This document shows positions 1 through 7,953 of a stretch of DNA of 64,000 nt, in pieces. Source of the DNA: Clostridiaceae bacterium Marseille-Q4149. Its GTDB lineage: Bacteria > Bacillota > Clostridia > Oscillospirales > Oscillospiraceae. The DNA is taken from contig CP073691.1 of assembly GCA_018228685.1 (NCBI GenBank), positions 868,001 through 932,000 on the forward strand. The letters run 5' to 3'. The translations under genes were made by a program, and so were the position numbers. Each line of letters opens with the position of its first letter. Position 1 is the stretch's first letter. The notes beneath the pieces are model-generated. The model was not told where the DNA came from. It saw only the letters and a program-made list of their open reading frames with translations, and ran no database searches.

Positions 1-232
1 CCGACCTGCCTTCGTGCATATCTGCTTCTATGAAGGCCTGAGCAGAGTCTATTCGATCCTGAATACCCTCAATTTCATTTCTGGTGAGTATAATCTCTTG
101 ATTCAATTTATCAAATAGAGAGCGCATATCGAAAGAGATATGCGCTTTCAAATCGGACAACTCTCGCTGGTAGTGTTCGATGGCATCCATTGCCAAATCA
201 ATAGCCACAATTTTTGCATTAAAATCAGACAT
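1..232 (-). CDS. Small helical protein, 3' end outside the window
   Basis: An ORF opens at 232 (MSDFNAKIVAIDL...) behind a GGAGGTG ribosome binding site and runs off the left edge after 77 codons. The visible part is rich in charged and aliphatic residues in heptad-like spacing, so it is predicted to be all-helical or coiled-coil. It lies 23 bp downstream of the WXG-like gene in the same direction and is probably the next gene of the secretion/conjugation operon. No family was recognised. It could be another small WXG100-type partner or the N-terminus of a larger substrate. Confidence 0.6.
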   Translation of the reverse strand, partial: MSDFNAKIVAIDLAMDAIEHYQRELSDLKAHISFDMRSLFDKLNQEIILTRNEIEGIQDRIDSAQAFIEADMHEGRS

Positions 233-255
233 AGGACACCTCCGATCCTCGGGTG

Positions 256-525
256 TTAGATTGCTCTCAACTTTTCGATAAGACTTGTGATGTATGCGGT
301 GGAGTCCTCCAGCTGAGCAAGTTGCGTCTTGCTGAGCTGATAGTACTCATCAATACATTCTTTTAGATATGTATACTGGGGATCGTTCCAATTCTCGCCC
401 TGCAGTGTGCATTCAGAGTTTAAAGTATCGTAAACCACCTCCAACTCGTCATGCTGTTGCTGTAAAACATCCCGGAAGTTTTCCAATAGATCGACGCTAT
501 GCACTACGACGCTTTCGTAAGCCAT
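256..525 (-). CDS. WXG100-like small helical protein (89 aa)
   Basis: The size, the all-helical composition and a central turn with Trp-Asn-Asp-Pro (residues about 46-49) between two long helices resemble ESAT-6/WXG100 proteins, the small dimeric substrates of type VII secretion. The classical WXG is replaced by W-N-D, so the assignment rests on architecture and on the FtsK-type ATPase in the same operon. The start at 525 follows AGGAGG at good spacing. The neighbours are a 71-aa protein upstream and another small helical protein downstream. It could instead be an unrelated helical hairpin protein. Confidence 0.6.
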   Translation of the reverse strand: MAYESVVVHSVDLLENFRDVLQQQHDELEVVYDTLNSECTLQGENWNDPQYTYLKECIDEYYQLSKTQLAQLEDSTAYITSLIEKLRAI

Positions 526-537
526 TTGATCGTCCTC

Positions 538-753
538 CTATTCATCGTAATGATTTGTGATTGCGCTTATTTTGCGCTCAATGTCAAGAATGAATGCCGA
601 GATTTCATCGGACAGTTCTTCTGCACGAAGCGTGTTTTGCTGCAATGGAATCAGATAGTCACATTCGAGCTGGGCCGACTTTTTGTCGACCCAGCCGTCA
701 ACGTTGGAAGCTCTGCTCAGTGATGATTTGGCTCCAGTGAAATCGTAAGACAT
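538..753 (-). CDS. 71-aa helical protein of the secretion/conjugation operon
   Basis: The start at 753 has an AAAGGGAGA ribosome binding site, and the gene overlaps the end of the E1-like gene by 37 bp, which indicates translational coupling. The protein is short, acidic and predicted helical, with a Gly-Trp pair near residue 20 that may be a reduced WXG-type turn. It shows no beta-grasp (ubiquitin-like) pattern and no terminal di-glycine. It is not a recognised family. Position suggests a small secreted or partner protein like the adjacent WXG-like protein. Confidence 0.6.
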   Translation of the reverse strand: MSYDFTGAKSSLSRASNVDGWVDKKSAQLECDYLIPLQQNTLRAEELSDEISAFILDIERKISAITNHYDE

Positions 754-2165
754 GCGGCATCTCCCTTTTCTCTCAGCCAGATACTGTGGCGTCTGTCGGT
801 GATGTACAGGGGCGTGGGGAACAGAGTGGCCCGCTCGCCGCCCAGTTCGGGCTTGTTGGTGTTACAGATCAGGGTATAGTTGGTTAAGTGATCGTAAACA
901 CGGGTTGTGTATTGATCTTCGTGAAGATTCATCATATCCAACGCCAGCTTGATGCCAATCTCCGTTACAAAGGTAATGTCTTCCCAAATGCCGGGTTCAA
1001 AGCGAATCGTAGTAGCATCCGCTTCTTCGCCGAAATATGCCCGGTGGGCGACGTCTCTGTCGTCGGAGATCAAACCGTCGAATGCGTCTGCATAGGTAGG
1101 GAGACCTGTTTCTTTATGCCAGGTGAATACCTCACCGCTACTTGCGCGTACCCAGCATCCAATTGCCACAAAGGGAAGATCTAGTTGCTGTGCTACTGCG
1201 TTGGCCTGCGCTGCACACATTCGGTTGTCGCCGGTTGCAATCACAATGCCCTCTTCAGGTGTAACAACGCCAAACAGCGACTTGGGAGCATCCTGGATTA
1301 AGCCACGGAATGTAGTTACCTCGGCGAAGGGATTCACACGCTTAATCTCCTGTGCCATTGCATCCACTTTGTATTCGCCCAGATGTTCCAGACTGAGCCA
1401 ATGCCGGGACAGATTGTGAATCTCCAAGGTGTCGCCATCGCACAAAATGAACTTGGGAACACCTGCCTTGACAAGTTGCATAGCTACGAAAGAGCCAACG
1501 CTTCCCAGACCGGCAAGAATGGCGGTCTTGTTCTGAAGAATGTCTGTTTCCAAGAGTCCTGCGTTACGTGAGAAGATTTTGGCGACAAAAGAGAAGCGTT
1601 CCGTGACAGTGATGGTACTGCGTCTTTCATCTGTCTTGTGGAAGAACCAGTTGCCGTCAATATAGGAACCAAACCAGTCGTATCCTTCAAAGACAACATC
1701 AGAATCCATGATTCGCCAGTATAGATCATCGGGAACGATAACTCCCACAGAAACACGGCCCAAAACTGGATGTGTACCCTCAAATGAGGAATTTTTGAAC
1801 AATGCGTGGTAATGTCCGTTTTCTTCGTTGCAACGGCCAAAAACCTCACCGATATAGGCAGTATCTTGGATGATGTCTTCGTTGATAATCATAGACAGCG
1901 CTTTATCGTTCTCGAGGTCATCAATTGCAGAACCATCATCGTCTGCAAGGAAAATTGACTGAATGTCATAGGTACAGGAAGTTGCCCGGTCGATTGCACC
2001 GACAATGTCTTCGGCAGAGAACTCTAGTTCTTCACCTGCTGTGGTTTCATCGTCTCCCTTAGGAAGTGTGGCATCCAGTTTTGCGAGAAAGATTCGCTGC
2101 TTATCGGCGGTTGCCATGCCGGGGAGCATGGCAACCAGAATATCAGAACGGTTAATGCTAATCAT
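717..2165 (-). CDS. ThiF/E1-like adenylating enzyme
   Basis: The C-terminal half (about residues 200-480) is a ThiF/MoeB/UBA-type Rossmann fold. It has a nucleotide-binding GLGSVGS loop at 219-225 and the DGDTLEIHNLSRH segment at about 243-255, which in E1 enzymes binds ATP/Mg and places the conserved Arg. Such enzymes adenylate the C-terminus of a ubiquitin-like or sulfur-carrier protein. The usual C-terminal Cys-rich PCYRCLF-type motif reads LPTYADAF here, so a canonical catalytic Cys was not located. The N-terminal 200 residues are unassigned. The start at 2165 is chosen because GGAGG lies 7 nt upstream; the longer ORF has no ribosome binding site. It follows the JAMM gene by 13 bp. Confidence 0.85.
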   Translation of the reverse strand: MISINRSDILVAMLPGMATADKQRIFLAKLDATLPKGDDETTAGEELEFSAEDIVGAIDRATSCTYDIQSIFLADDDGSAIDDLENDKALSMIINEDIIQDTAYIGEVFGRCNEENGHYHALFKNSSFEGTHPVLGRVSVGVIVPDDLYWRIMDSDVVFEGYDWFGSYIDGNWFFHKTDERRSTITVTERFSFVAKIFSRNAGLLETDILQNKTAILAGLGSVGSFVAMQLVKAGVPKFILCDGDTLEIHNLSRHWLSLEHLGEYKVDAMAQEIKRVNPFAEVTTFRGLIQDAPKSLFGVVTPEEGIVIATGDNRMCAAQANAVAQQLDLPFVAIGCWVRASSGEVFTWHKETGLPTYADAFDGLISDDRDVAHRAYFGEEADATTIRFEPGIWEDITFVTEIGIKLALDMMNLHEDQYTTRVYDHLTNYTLICNTNKPELGGERATLFPTPLYITDRRHSIWLREKGDAACLTISLEPNHH

Positions 2166-2178
2166 ATTGTATCCCTCC

Positions 2179-2937
2179 TCAAGCGATGCCTTCCATAGCC
2201 TCCTGCATATCCTCAGCGCGTTCGGCGAGCTCTGCAGGCGCGGCATAGTTTAGGAAGCCTTTCTTGGCAAGTGTTTTACTGTCGACGATCAGCTTTGCAC
2301 GATGGTAACAGCCATCATCAGGGTCCAGGTAATAGCAGGTGAGTTGGGGGCCGGCAGATGTAAAGTTTAGCAGGATACTGACAGTTCCAAAGCCGATGAC
2401 CTTGGCATAGGCCGTGTTCACGTTATCATCCAGACCGGAAAAACGATTAAAGTTACCAGGGTGACGGTGCCAAAAGCCCACTAATGTAAGCTCGTTGGAA
2501 TAAATGCGGGACAGGGCCCGGTATTGATAGTTCACGAACCGGTTGTTCATTTCATGCCGTGTGGGAGTATGATATGCACCATAGCCGGGTCCCGTGGCTT
2601 CAATGATGTACCAATTGCCGTCACTTTCAATATGACCAAAGAAAGTACCGCCGGTCTCGTTGTGCCCGTTAGCGTAGGCCTCTGCAAGGATGGTTGTCAG
2701 AGCACGCTTGCTCATGATGATGGATTTGCACTTTTCACTGGGGGTGTCTACATATCCGTATGTATAAGGGGAGGTATCATCATTAGTGCGCGGTGCAGGG
2801 CGACTTGCCTGAGGGGTACGTTTTGCGTGCTCTGTATACTCTGTCTCATTGGTCACAGGCACAAAGAAGGGTTCCGCGCAACTTCTGACGGCTCTAATAA
2901 TGTTTTCGATGAGAATAGCCAGATTTTCATCATTCAT
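2179..2937 (-). CDS. JAMM/JAB (MPN) metalloprotease
   Basis: This 252-aa protein has a complete JAMM zinc site: Glu94 (NETGG), then HRHPGNFNRFSGLD at 157-170. That fits the H-x-H-x7-S-x2-D signature exactly, so the enzyme should be catalytically competent. JAMM enzymes cleave isopeptide or peptide bonds C-terminal to ubiquitin-like domains. The first 70 residues are Pro/Thr-rich and look like a linker. The start at 2937 is chosen for its CAGGAGGT ribosome binding site. It sits between the E2-like and E1-like genes, as expected for a bacterial ubiquitin-like conjugation cassette. The likely role is maturation or removal of the conjugate; the substrate is unknown. Confidence 0.9.
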   Translation of the reverse strand: MNDENLAILIENIIRAVRSCAEPFFVPVTNETEYTEHAKRTPQASRPAPRTNDDTSPYTYGYVDTPSEKCKSIIMSKRALTTILAEAYANGHNETGGTFFGHIESDGNWYIIEATGPGYGAYHTPTRHEMNNRFVNYQYRALSRIYSNELTLVGFWHRHPGNFNRFSGLDDNVNTAYAKVIGFGTVSILLNFTSAGPQLTCYYLDPDDGCYHRAKLIVDSKTLAKKGFLNYAAPAELAERAEDMQEAMEGIA

Positions 2938-2959
2938 AGTGGTTACCTCCTGCTTGCTG

Positions 2960-3550
2960 TTACAGTCTGCCATGTTGCTGGAACAGGTTCCAGTGTTCCT
3001 GGCTCAAGAGACCGCATTCAAAATTGTGGAGCCACTTGATAGCGCACAGCAGTGCTGTCTTTGCCGTGGGAACTCCCCGGGGATCATTGTAGCTGGTTCC
3101 GAAGTCGTTGTAATGAGCAGTACACAAATACTTATTGCCTTCATTATCCGTGAGGACATGCGGGATATTCTTGGGCGTTCGCGGGCTTCTGTTCACTCGG
3201 CTCTGCAGCCATGTGAGGTCATTGGGAGCCTTTAAGTATGCATGTACAGAGGTTCCCCATTTACCTTTGGGGTGATCAGGTTCATATACGAGCATAATGT
3301 CGTACACGCTGTTGTAGAGCGTTCCTCTCCCATTAGCACGCTCGGCCTTAATAGGCTGGCGGATTTTCCAGTACATTCTGCCATCAGGAAGTGTTCCTAC
3401 GTTTACACCCCATTTAATTTCTCCAACATGAGGCTTCATTACCTCCATTTCAAGTTGCAGCTGTTGCTGCATTTCGGGCTGGGAGTACCACTGCTGGGTG
3501 CCCAGCATACCGCTGGGCACCATATCGTTCACTTTAAGACCAATAGACAT
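2960..3550 (-). CDS. E2-like ubiquitin-conjugating-fold protein
   Basis: This is a 196-aa protein. Residues about 80-195 follow the bacterial E2-like pattern: strands ending in EPDHP (90-94), an IPHV segment (129-132), a candidate active-site Cys143 in YLCTAHY, and a C-terminal helix IKWLHNFECGLL (171-182) like the 'WL.xYE' helix of prokaryotic E2 families. Residues 8-17 contain NDMVPSGMLG, the motif that is repeated three times in the neighbouring 171-aa protein. The gene lies directly upstream of the JAMM and E1-like genes. It is assigned as the conjugation step by fold pattern and context. Family membership is inferred, because E2-like proteins diverge strongly. Confidence 0.7.
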   Translation of the reverse strand: MSIGLKVNDMVPSGMLGTQQWYSQPEMQQQLQLEMEVMKPHVGEIKWGVNVGTLPDGRMYWKIRQPIKAERANGRGTLYNSVYDIMLVYEPDHPKGKWGTSVHAYLKAPNDLTWLQSRVNRSPRTPKNIPHVLTDNEGNKYLCTAHYNDFGTSYNDPRGVPTAKTALLCAIKWLHNFECGLLSQEHWNLFQQHGRL

Positions 3551-3616
3551 TTTGAGTATCCTCCTGTTTATCTAGAGTCGGTTGTGCATCACCGCCGTGT
3601 ATGGAATGAGGCGGGG

Positions 3617-4132
3617 TTATGCGTTAGGCATGCCCAAGACACCGCCCGGAACGTCGCCGAGCTTCTTAGCATCCTTGTTTGCCTTGGCGGGAGTGGAGGT
3701 ATCTTCGTCGGATCTGAATTCATTGATCATTGCTGCAACTTCGGGAGAGACAGGGTTTTCTTCGAAAGAATCGGCACCCAGCACGCCGGAAGGCACATTG
3801 CCCATGGCTTTCTTCTGGTCTTTGGGCTTTCCTGCGTCCTGTACAGGCTGCGCATTGTTTACGAGAGTCTCCTCAGCTTCCTCAGCCCGTGCAAGAATGT
3901 CGCGCAGGCTTTCGGCACCCAGCACACCGCCGGGCACGTCTCCCAGCTTTTTCTTGGTTGCATTAGCCTTACTCTGGGCAATCGTGGGCTTAGTAACCTT
4001 GGAATCCTTGGTGCTTACGGTTCCGTCTTCGTTTGCCTCCAAACTTCCGCCTTCCAGCTGACGGCGCAGAGCTTCCACATCTGCATCAGCGGCAAAGGGC
4101 AGTGCGGGGATATTGTGGTAAGTAGTTTTCAT
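3617..4132 (-). CDS. Triple VPxGVLG-motif repeat protein
   Basis: This 171-aa hydrophilic, probably largely disordered protein carries LGDVPGGVLG at 63-72, MGNVPSGVLG at 110-119 and LGDVPGGVLG at 158-167. The spacing is a regular 47-48 residues, and each copy follows a Lys-rich stretch. The last copy is almost at the C-terminus (MPNA follows). The same motif occurs at the N-terminus of the adjacent E2-like protein. The regular multiplication suggests a polyprotein-like modifier, a multi-site substrate, or a scaffold recognised by the E1/E2/JAMM enzymes. No family was recognised. The ribosome binding site (AAAGGAT) is modest. The gene lies 88 bp after the FtsK-type gene. Confidence 0.75.
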   Translation of the reverse strand: MKTTYHNIPALPFAADADVEALRRQLEGGSLEANEDGTVSTKDSKVTKPTIAQSKANATKKKLGDVPGGVLGAESLRDILARAEEAEETLVNNAQPVQDAGKPKDQKKAMGNVPSGVLGADSFEENPVSPEVAAMINEFRSDEDTSTPAKANKDAKKLGDVPGGVLGMPNA

Positions 4133-4220
4133 AATGATCTATCCTTTCTGTTTGTGTTTGGGATCTTGCTGATAATACCAACGTAGGGCACTGGGATTTA
4201 TCCAACGAAAAAACAGGTTT

Positions 4221-7200
4221 TTACAGGGTGCGCCGGAACAGGATCACCTTGCCTGTCTTGCCGGAGGTTTTGTTGTGATAATATGCTTTGATGGCAGTTT
4301 GAGACGGAGTATCAAAATTGGACCGAGCCAATACAGTATTTTCACCGATGGCCAATCTCAAATTCTCGTTATCCCCGGTTCCGACAATGCGCAGGGGCAC
4401 CTTGGCGGCTACATAGGGAAGGTTGGTCTTGAACATTTTGAAGCTACTGGTGAAAATAACGTTCATCACGTTACCTCCCTCAGGTAAGTCCAGAATTCGA
4501 TCGAAGTGTTCGATTGTTGTTGTACGACGCAGAGAGGTTGCCTGAGAGTATTCTGATACTCTTTCGGGTTCGATAATCAAATTAATGATATACTCTTCAC
4601 ATGGCTCGCATGTGAGTTCGGCAATCCGTTCTATATGAGTGATACTTTCCCCAGATTCTTGAAGGAACAACTCCGTGAGAGGATTGTCTCTAGAGCCACA
4701 CAGATTAATTTTCGCGTTTGTGGGAGTCGCATCAAGGATAGCTTTGAAACTTGAAAAATGAACGCGGACATCAGTGCTTGCGACTACAATATTGGACCGA
4801 AGTTTGTTGATATCGACGCCAACCAGAGAGTTGTCGCGAAATACATCCTCGTTGGGGTTTGAATAGTCGTGCTTCAAGCGAACAGAATCGCCAAGCAGAA
4901 TATATCTGTCAACTTTGCCGGGAGCAGTAACAGAAGGCGCTTCTTGTGCCAGAAGAACACCGTGTTTCGACACTCCGTTCAAATGCTTCAAAACCCGGAT
5001 GACTTTCTCGATAGCGCTGTCGCTTGCATAGAAACACTGAATCGTGCTGTTGTCTCTCTCGTTTTGGCCCATGTATGTATTCACAATGCAATGTCCCTTT
5101 TTTAGCAACGCAGCTCCTGGAATTCCAGAATTCTCTCGTCCAGTGTCGGCGCAACGTTCAGAAAGCATAGACCGAGCGGCTTGCTGAGGGCATCGAAATA
5201 CCATTCGCGTTGTAAAGTAATTTTTGAGTTCAGATGAGAAACCGTTGCGCGGATTATCCGATACGGCACGCTGAGAAGCCATAATGATATGAATGCCAAA
5301 AGTTCTTCCTTTCCGAACAAGCTCAGATAACAGCGCAGACGTTCCTGCAACAGGAGAATCGAATAACGACTGGAACTCATCAATGATTAAGCAGATGCGC
5401 GGAACATGGGGCAATCCATGGTCGCTGCATGCCTCACGGTAAGTTTCGTATTTGCGAATGATTCTTCCACACTGTTCTGCCGTTGTATTGAACAATACTT
5501 GTCGCCGATGCATTTCCGCCACATAGAAACCAAGGAACGAGGACATGGTATCAGGATCCTGACTGTTAACAACAGCATCCACCGAAAGAACGCCGCTTCT
5601 AACATAGGTGTTGAATTCACATCCATCTTTAAAATCTCCGATTGCAATACGCACCTCCGATGGTGCATAATTTGCCATCATCTGAAGTGTGAGACAGTGT
5701 AAAGCGCTGGACTTGCCGACATCCACGTCTCCTACGATCAGTGCATAAGGCTTCTCCTCTGTGAGGCTGAAATAGGAAGGTGATCCGGTCTGCACATCGA
5801 TACCAATGGGAACGGAGATGCCATTAGCAGAGCTGTGTGTCTGCCATCGGGTTGCATCCGGGAACGTTTTCCAAAGCGGGATAACATCGGCAGATTTTGA
5901 GACGTGTTCTAGGCGAGTTGCAATAAGGCTAACACGGGACGCAGAATTGGCAGAAGATGCCAATGTAATGAAGCCGGAACCGATGAGGAGTCTATTGGAG
6001 CTTACGTTGAACTTACTGGCATCGATTCCACCTAATATGGAGTTCCAACGACGGTCCGCTGAGACCGTTTCTTTTACAGAAGCAATGACATACACTCCGC
6101 AGGCAGAGCCGTTGGCGATAATTCTAGCCAAAGACTCAACACATCTGTCCGGGATGTTGCAAACACAGTCGTCGACGAAAATGTATGTCTTGCCAGCAAG
6201 TTCTCTGCCTGCATATACTTCCGAAATGCTACGTTCTGCGGTTTCGAGATAGGATTGAACCTGGTCTGCGGTACTCATCACACTGAAGTGGGAGACACCG
6301 GATAATTCTGCCAAGGCATAATAGTTCCTGCCTAGTCCTGCAATGTCGATCATTGCGATGTTGGTACTAGGATCATTGGAAAGAATGTCGAGAGCGAGCT
6401 GAGAATAAAATTCAGCTAGACAGCTTTGACCGCTTGTGCGGAATACTATGCTTTTCTCAAAGCCAGAACAGGTAACAGGGATTGTGAACAAAGGCTGAGA
6501 CGATTCATCGGAAGCATCAGATTGTTCACGAATGATCGATTCTGGTGTGCTAGGGTAGGTATACTGTCCGATCTGCAGTGGCATTTGAGTTTGAAGCGTG
6601 TTGCAAGAAACGGATGTGTGAAGCTGATTAGAGTAGTATTCTGCATAATAAGCAAGACTTTCGTTGGTACTCTCACGAATCTGTTGGATATTAAGGGCAT
6701 GATTTTCTTCGAGATTGCCCTGAGCTGTTGCCAAAGCTTCATCTAGCTGTGTCTGACGAGAGCATAAATCACTGCAATCACATAAGGCAACTGCGATACC
6801 CAGTAATTTATTCCGAAGCGATGCAATACGGGTGTATTTAGCTTTACGGAACGGAGGAACAACAAATCCAACAGCGTTGGATACAGCAGGCGGCATGAAG
6901 GCGTTACAGAGCTGGAGAACCTCTTCATGTAGTTGCGAGAAGATGTTTTCAAGCAAAGAGATCAATTCTTCGGGGGTGGTTGAAAGATACCTATCTGGAC
7001 TGGCATGCCCGATTGTTGCGTCATAGTAGTGTTGTCTCATCCGGAACCAGTGCGGATCGTTGATGCTGTCCAAAAGTCTGCGGGTAGCGTCAAGGTACTC
7101 GTGTGTCTTGGAATACCGTAAGTTCTTTTTGCGGTTATTCTCATTTGTAAGATCATTGTGCTCGGTGGAGTACCCAGAACGGGAAGCATAGTAAGTGTTG

Positions 7201-7319
7201 TTTTCACTATGTTCCCTTGTATGTGCCGTATTGAGTGCTTGTTGCAATTTTGAACGATATGCATCAAGAAGAGAAGAAATCTCGTTACAGTGCATAACAG
7301 CCTTTTCAAATGTTGCCAT
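4221..7319 (-). CDS. FtsK/SpoIIIE-type ATPase, type VII secretion-like
   Basis: This is a 1032-aa protein. The N-terminus (1-250) is helical and coiled-coil-prone. Residues about 280-480 look like a degenerate ATPase domain. Residues about 500-760 form an active FtsK/SpoIIIE domain with Walker A GDVDVGKSS (530-538) and Walker B ICLIIDE (642-648), followed by a KGRTFGIHIIMASQR sensor segment. The remaining 270 residues look like a third, degenerate domain. Several ATPase domains in one chain recall EccC/EssC motors of type VII secretion, although no N-terminal membrane helices or FHA domain are seen. Membrane anchoring may come from the four-helix protein encoded just upstream. The GGAGGTG ribosome binding site overlaps the upstream stop region. 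Confidence 0.85.
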   Translation of the reverse strand: MATFEKAVMHCNEISSLLDAYRSKLQQALNTAHTREHSENNTYYASRSGYSTEHNDLTNENNRKKNLRYSKTHEYLDATRRLLDSINDPHWFRMRQHYYDATIGHASPDRYLSTTPEELISLLENIFSQLHEEVLQLCNAFMPPAVSNAVGFVVPPFRKAKYTRIASLRNKLLGIAVALCDCSDLCSRQTQLDEALATAQGNLEENHALNIQQIRESTNESLAYYAEYYSNQLHTSVSCNTLQTQMPLQIGQYTYPSTPESIIREQSDASDESSQPLFTIPVTCSGFEKSIVFRTSGQSCLAEFYSQLALDILSNDPSTNIAMIDIAGLGRNYYALAELSGVSHFSVMSTADQVQSYLETAERSISEVYAGRELAGKTYIFVDDCVCNIPDRCVESLARIIANGSACGVYVIASVKETVSADRRWNSILGGIDASKFNVSSNRLLIGSGFITLASSANSASRVSLIATRLEHVSKSADVIPLWKTFPDATRWQTHSSANGISVPIGIDVQTGSPSYFSLTEEKPYALIVGDVDVGKSSALHCLTLQMMANYAPSEVRIAIGDFKDGCEFNTYVRSGVLSVDAVVNSQDPDTMSSFLGFYVAEMHRRQVLFNTTAEQCGRIIRKYETYREACSDHGLPHVPRICLIIDEFQSLFDSPVAGTSALLSELVRKGRTFGIHIIMASQRAVSDNPRNGFSSELKNYFTTRMVFRCPQQAARSMLSERCADTGRENSGIPGAALLKKGHCIVNTYMGQNERDNSTIQCFYASDSAIEKVIRVLKHLNGVSKHGVLLAQEAPSVTAPGKVDRYILLGDSVRLKHDYSNPNEDVFRDNSLVGVDINKLRSNIVVASTDVRVHFSSFKAILDATPTNAKINLCGSRDNPLTELFLQESGESITHIERIAELTCEPCEEYIINLIIEPERVSEYSQATSLRRTTTIEHFDRILDLPEGGNVMNVIFTSSFKMFKTNLPYVAAKVPLRIVGTGDNENLRLAIGENTVLARSNFDTPSQTAIKAYYHNKTSGKTGKVILFRRTL

Positions 7320-7322
7320 AGT

Positions 7323-7826
7323 TTAGTCACCTCCCGAGATGATTCCTGCGATTACTCCGATAACCAGTGCAATTACAAAAACATACCAAATGCAAATAAG
7401 AATAAACGGAACGATGCAGATAATAAGACCAATCCCGATGACGCCAGCGATCGAGCACAAGGGAGAAAGAATAAAAGCCCCCATGTTATAAGAAAGACTG
7501 TCGGCACCATTACATCCATATAGGATAGAGCCGAGAACGGAACCTCCAATCACTCCGTAAGGTAGAATCATTTCGAAAAATTCCAGAAAGCTACCACTGC
7601 CAAGATCAATTGCGCTACAGATCGATGCCAAACCGGTTCCAATAAGAAATGCAGAAATAATGGAATATAGCCAGAACCACAGTTTGCGCGCTGTGCTAAC
7701 TTCATAAAAGGAGGTTTCATTGGCATAGGAGTGGTACGTTGCTGAAGAAGAGGTGTTTGTGGATGTGGTGGAAGAGTTGCCACGAGTGCGGATGGTGCCG
7801 TCTTCTGCAATGTAAATATCATTCAT
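7323..7826 (-). CDS. Four-helix integral membrane protein
   Basis: This 167-aa protein has a Ser/Thr-rich soluble N-terminus of about 45 residues. Four hydrophobic segments follow, at about 48-70, 80-105, 115-140 and 142-163. It is the first gene of the operon, with an AAGGGAG ribosome binding site. Its stop is 3 bp before the FtsK-type ATPase start, so the two are translationally linked. It may anchor the ATPase at the membrane or form part of the secretion channel; this is inferred from position only. No known T7SS membrane component (EsaA, EssA, EssB) was recognised. Confidence 0.75.
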   Translation of the reverse strand: MNDIYIAEDGTIRTRGNSSTTSTNTSSSATYHSYANETSFYEVSTARKLWFWLYSIISAFLIGTGLASICSAIDLGSGSFLEFFEMILPYGVIGGSVLGSILYGCNGADSLSYNMGAFILSPLCSIAGVIGIGLIICIVPFILICIWYVFVIALVIGVIAGIISGGD

Positions 7827-7857
7827 ATATAGATCTCCCTTCGGATGAGCAATTAGC

Positions 7858-7879
7858 TGTTGATTTCACCATTATCAAC
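7858..7879. promoter_or_regulatory. Short dyad upstream of the secretion/conjugation operon
   Basis: GTTGAT (7859-7864) and ATCAAC (7874-7879) form an inverted repeat 33 bp upstream of the first operon gene, on an AT-rich background. It may be an operator for one of the nearby winged-helix regulators. No convincing -35/-10 pair could be fixed around it. Confidence 0.3.
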
Positions 7880-7889
7880 GTATAAACAC

Positions 7890-7940
7890 AAAAAAAATCC
7901 ACCAAGGAATCCTCTTTTAGGATTTCTTGATGGATTTTTT
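7890..7940 (-). terminator. Intrinsic terminator after the STAND/unknown gene pair
   Basis: A long hairpin is formed by AAATCCATCAAGAAATCCT and its near complement, with a loop of about 5 nt, and is followed on the minus strand by a T-run. It lies 14 bp past the stop of the gene at 7954 and separates that transcript from the secretion/conjugation operon. Confidence 0.8.
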
Positions 7941-7953
7941 CTATGAGCTGAGT

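Noticed and set aside
538..753. The 71-aa protein as the missing ubiquitin-like modifier
   Set aside because: Its sequence is helical and charged, with no beta-grasp pattern and no C-terminal glycines.
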